Shown piece after piece: positions 13,989-16,977 of a stretch of DNA of 16,977 nt. The notes beneath the pieces are model-generated. The model ran no database searches, was not told where the DNA came from, and saw only the letters and a program-made list of their open reading frames with translations. Positions within the stretch are counted from its first letter, which is position 1. Every line of letters starts with the position of its first letter. The position numbers were made by a program, and so were the translations under genes. Origin of the DNA: Prolixibacteraceae bacterium (GTDB lineage Bacteria; Bacteroidota; Bacteroidia; Bacteroidales; Prolixibacteraceae); assembly GCA_007116765.1 (NCBI GenBank), contig SKHV01000110.1:1-16977 (forward strand), read 5' to 3'.

Positions 13989-16715
13989 CTAATTAACTAT
14001 TGAATGTTCAAAATAATATATCCCTGATCCGAGTTCAACTTTTTGCTTTTCGTTTGCCTTTTCCGAGTTAAGCTTTAGGGGTTCATTATTGAGTAAAATA
14101 GCCGGGTTATTTTTGTTTGGAAGATACACCGTTGCCGTTGTGTTTGCTGGTATCGTTACCTTGTAATAGAAAGTATTGTTTTCTATTCTCCATTCCGATT
14201 CGGCTACCCCATACATTGTATTCAATGATGCTTTCGCTTTGGTTAAACCTCCACCCGGATGTGGAGCAAAGATGATGTGTTTGTACCCGGGATTCAACGG
14301 ATTGATTTGCAAACCTGCAGCATGTTGATAAAGCCACTGGCCTATTGCTCCATAGGCATAGTGGTTAAAGGAATTCATCCCCTCAATTATGGTTCCATCG
14401 GGCTTTTGCGTATCCCATCGTTCCCATATGGTAGTAGCTCCCATTGTAACCGGGTAAAGCCACGATGGATATTCCTTTCGGTTAAGCAATTTATATGCTA
14501 AGTCATCACGACCGATTATGGACAACGCGGGACACAGCAGGGGAGTTCCTAAAAATCCGGTTGTTAAATGGCCAAATCGACTGACATTTTCAGCAAAGTG
14601 ATCGCCCGATTTACCAACCAGGTTTATTGGAATAAGATCGAAGGAAATAGCCATGGCATATGCCGTTTGTGTATGCGAAACCAATCGCCCGTTGGGTGTT
14701 ACGTATTCAGCAACAAAGGCATCGCGAATTTTCTTAGCCAAATCACTATACTTAGAAGCGTCATCTGCATTCCCCAAAAGGGCTGCGGTTTTACCCAGCA
14801 ATTCGGTTGAATACTTGAAGTAGGCTGTGGCAATTAAATCTTTTTCGGTGAATGCACCTGAATTATCGGGTCTGCCGGAATGATATGATAGCCAGTCACC
14901 CCAGTGCCAATGGCCTCTTTCATTCCAAATATAATTATCTCCGGCTTTTTTTGCCATATAATCAACCCAGGCTTTCATACTGGGATATTGAACTTCTAAA
15001 ATGCGTAAATCGCCATAAGTCAAGTACATATTCCAGGGTACTATAACTGCAGCATCGCCCCAGCCTGTGGCACCCCCCATTCTATTATCCCACATATCGG
15101 GAATAACGTTTGGTACTTCACCGTTGGGTTGTTGATCAAGGGAAAGGTCGGCCAACCATTTTGTAAAAAAGGGAGCTACATTAAAATTAAAAGCAGCTGT
15201 TTGACTAAAAACCTGGGCATCGCCAGTCCAGCCCACACGTTCGTCGCGTTGCGGACAATCAGTTGGAATATCGAGAAAGTTGCTTTTTTGTCCCCATTGA
15301 ATATTGCTTTGCAATTGATTAATCAGGGGGTCTGAACATTCGAAAAAACCTGTATGTTTCATATCGGAATGAATAACAATCCCGGTAATATCATCGAGCG
15401 TTGGTTTACCCGGATAGCCTTCCAGTTTTACATATCGAAAACCGTGAAAAGTGAAATACGGATCGTAAATTTCTTCGCCCTCACCACTCAAGATATAAAC
15501 ATTGGTAGCTTTAGCCGCGCGTAAATTCTTAGTATAAAAATTACCTTCCTTGTCGAGCACCTCCGCAAATTGCATGGTTACTTTATCGCCTTTTTTTCCT
15601 TTTACTTTTAAGCGCACGCGCCCCACAAAGTTCTGTCCCAAATCCATCACCAATTCACCTTTAGGGGTTTTAATTATTTCAATGGGTTTAATTTCTTGTA
15701 TTGCTTTTACCGGAACACTGTTCGAAGCCACCAAAATATCTTTAGAATGATCAAGGATGATGGCTTTGTCCCAGTTTTTATCGTTAAAACCATTATTTGC
15801 CCAGCCCTTCATATCAATTCGGGCATCGTAAATTTCGCCATTGTAGATATCCGACTCAAGTATAGAACCATATGACACCTTCCAGTTGCTATTGGTAGCA
15901 ATTACTTCAGAAGTACCATCAACGTAATCAATATGTAATTGAGCCAGAAGAGCAAGCTGGTTTCCATAATAAGCCTTACCGCCTTGCCAGCCTAGAAAAC
16001 CGCGATACCAGCCATCACCAAGCATAGCACCAATGGTATTATTAGCCTGTAGCATGTTGGTAACATCGTATGTTTGGTATTGAATTCGTTTGCTATAACT
16101 GGTAAAGCCGGGCGTAAAAAGCTCATCGCCCACCTTTTTACCGTTAATATACAGTTCGTATATTCCCAATGATGTTGCATAAACACGTGCTCTTGCTATT
16201 TCCTTGCTGCTTTTAAATTCATGTCGGTAATATTGAACCGGCAACGATTTTTTGGGTTCAATTTTTTCCTTTTTTGTAATCCATGATGCTTGCCAAAGCG
16301 AATTGTCAAGTAGTCCCATTTCCCAAAAAGCCGGCTCGCTCCAAGCGCTAAGGTTTTGGTGGTTGTCCCAAACCCTTACCTGCCAATAGTAACGTTTGGC
16401 TGATTCTACTTCGGGACCAGCATAGGCCACCAAAACAGATTGTTGACTCATTACTTTTCCTGATGACCATAAAGGTTGACTTTCAAGATTATCAGGTGAA
16501 TCAGCCACCCGAATTTCATACGCTTGCTGCAACACATTTTGCTGTTGCGACAGCAACTGCCAACTTAAACGAGGAATTTTTATGTCGATACCAATAGGGT
16601 TAATCCGGTACTCACATACCGGATTAACAACTTCTAATGGATTTGATGCAGCAGACAGACCAAAATGAATACATACAACAATTATTATTACTGTTGTCTT
16701 TAAACTTACCTTCAT
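13989..16715 (-). CDS. GH78 alpha-L-rhamnosidase
   Basis: The 908-residue enzyme has the canonical multi-domain GH78 layout: signal peptide (1-23), a fibronectin-like N-terminal domain (about 28-135, opening PVCEYRINPIGID), the N-terminal rhamnosidase beta domains (about 160-345), a domain around VMDLGQNFVGR, an (alpha/alpha)6 barrel (about 455-790) and a C-terminal beta-sandwich. The signature DCPQRDERVGWTGDAQ is intact with general acid E492. MGATTIWERWD carries the probable general base E765, and HWHWGDWLS lines the active site. It hydrolyses terminal alpha-L-rhamnosides with inversion, probably in the periplasm. Length is normal for the family. The start follows the upstream gene by 33 bases, so both are probably in one transcript. 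In a sulfated rhamnan it would act after desulfation; with rhamnogalacturonan it would act directly. Confidence 0.95.
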   Translation of the reverse strand: MKVSLKTTVIIIVVCIHFGLSAASNPLEVVNPVCEYRINPIGIDIKIPRLSWQLLSQQQNVLQQAYEIRVADSPDNLESQPLWSSGKVMSQQSVLVAYAGPEVESAKRYYWQVRVWDNHQNLSAWSEPAFWEMGLLDNSLWQASWITKKEKIEPKKSLPVQYYRHEFKSSKEIARARVYATSLGIYELYINGKKVGDELFTPGFTSYSKRIQYQTYDVTNMLQANNTIGAMLGDGWYRGFLGWQGGKAYYGNQLALLAQLHIDYVDGTSEVIATNSNWKVSYGSILESDIYNGEIYDARIDMKGWANNGFNDKNWDKAIILDHSKDILVASNSVPVKAIQEIKPIEIIKTPKGELVMDLGQNFVGRVRLKVKGKKGDKVTMQFAEVLDKEGNFYTKNLRAAKATNVYILSGEGEEIYDPYFTFHGFRYVKLEGYPGKPTLDDITGIVIHSDMKHTGFFECSDPLINQLQSNIQWGQKSNFLDIPTDCPQRDERVGWTGDAQVFSQTAAFNFNVAPFFTKWLADLSLDQQPNGEVPNVIPDMWDNRMGGATGWGDAAVIVPWNMYLTYGDLRILEVQYPSMKAWVDYMAKKAGDNYIWNERGHWHWGDWLSYHSGRPDNSGAFTEKDLIATAYFKYSTELLGKTAALLGNADDASKYSDLAKKIRDAFVAEYVTPNGRLVSHTQTAYAMAISFDLIPINLVGKSGDHFAENVSRFGHLTTGFLGTPLLCPALSIIGRDDLAYKLLNRKEYPSWLYPVTMGATTIWERWDTQKPDGTIIEGMNSFNHYAYGAIGQWLYQHAAGLQINPLNPGYKHIIFAPHPGGGLTKAKASLNTMYGVAESEWRIENNTFYYKVTIPANTTATVYLPNKNNPAILLNNEPLKLNSEKANEKQKVELGSGIYYFEHSIVN

Positions 16716-16748
16716 CTATTTTACTTCCATTCGATTTTTATGCTACAG

Positions 16749-16977
16749 CTATTTAAATTTAATTAGATACAAAGGACTTAAAGGTCCATCTGGAATTACA
16801 TCGGGAGCATGTTGTCCAAAACCGCCATGGGCCGCCTCCCATTTTATTACATAACGGTGAGCATCATTTTCTGAACCGCCATTATCAAATGCGGTGCGAA
16901 CACTCAAATCGGGGTTGGTGCTTATTTTTTTACGCAAATCTTCCGGGTACTTTGACTGAACTGCAGCTACTTTATCA
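16749..16977 (-). CDS. C-terminal end of an unidentified protein, possibly a BNR/lyase-type enzyme (partial)
   Basis: The open frame enters from the right edge and stops at 16749; about 75 residues are visible and the start is outside the window. An internal TTG near 16937 could be mistaken for a start, but the frame continues upstream of it without a stop. The tail contains AHRYVIKWEAAHGGFG and PDGPLSPLYLIKFK. Such a YVIKWE-then-final-strand ending is reminiscent of beta-propeller polysaccharide lyases, and a lyase would fit the cluster, but the fragment is too short to assign. It is 33 bases upstream of the GH78 gene on the same strand, so it is probably in the same operon. Confidence 0.7.
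   Translation of the reverse strand, partial: DKVAAVQSKYPEDLRKKISTNPDLSVRTAFDNGGSENDAHRYVIKWEAAHGGFGQHAPDVIPDGPLSPLYLIKFK

Overview
The window looks like part of a Bacteroidota (Bacteroidetes) genome. It is AT-rich by eye. The exported enzymes have Bacteroidota-style signal peptides ending in A-Q or S-Q, or a lipobox. The regulator is a two-propeller plus Y_Y_Y sensor kinase typical of this phylum. A degraded IS4-like transposase resembles those common in the phylum, and the start codons have A-rich leaders rather than strong Shine-Dalgarno sites. I see no tRNA, rRNA or CRISPR array. The species cannot be named, but a sulfatase among rhamnose- and uronate-acting enzymes suggests an organism that eats algal polysaccharide.

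Every intact gene lies on the minus strand, so the window is read from right to left. The right edge holds the C-terminal tail of an unidentified protein (16749-16977), followed closely by a canonical GH78 alpha-L-rhamnosidase (13989-16715). After a 208-base gap come four tightly spaced genes: an S1 sulfatase lipoprotein (12257-13780), a GH2 glycosidase with a chitobiase-C-like and a CBM-like tail (9181-12237), a cytoplasmic SDR oxidoreductase (8414-9136) and a second, divergent GH78-like enzyme (6043-8391). A hairpin at 5978-6012 probably ends this operon.

A 515-base remnant of an IS4-type element (5445-5959) separates the operon from a propeller-type sensor histidine kinase (2102-5362). The kinase lacks the receiver and AraC output domains of a classical hybrid two-component regulator. 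A 347-base intergenic region with a 19-base palindrome follows. The left edge then holds a large gene running out of the window (1-1754): a complete GH105 unsaturated-uronyl hydrolase domain, an Ig-like linker, and the start of a beta-propeller domain resembling BNR_4 / ulvan-lyase proteins.

Together this reads as a polysaccharide-utilisation locus for a sulfated, rhamnose- and uronate-containing polymer, with ulvan the best guess. A lyase would cut next to uronic acids, GH105 would remove the unsaturated uronate left behind, the sulfatase would remove rhamnose sulfate, the two GH78-type enzymes would release rhamnose, and GH2 would remove another beta-linked sugar. The SDR may reduce a product inside the cell. 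Rhamnogalacturonan is the main alternative. No SusC/SusD pair is present in the window. The most notable item is the GH105-Ig-propeller fusion, which may combine two successive steps in one polypeptide.
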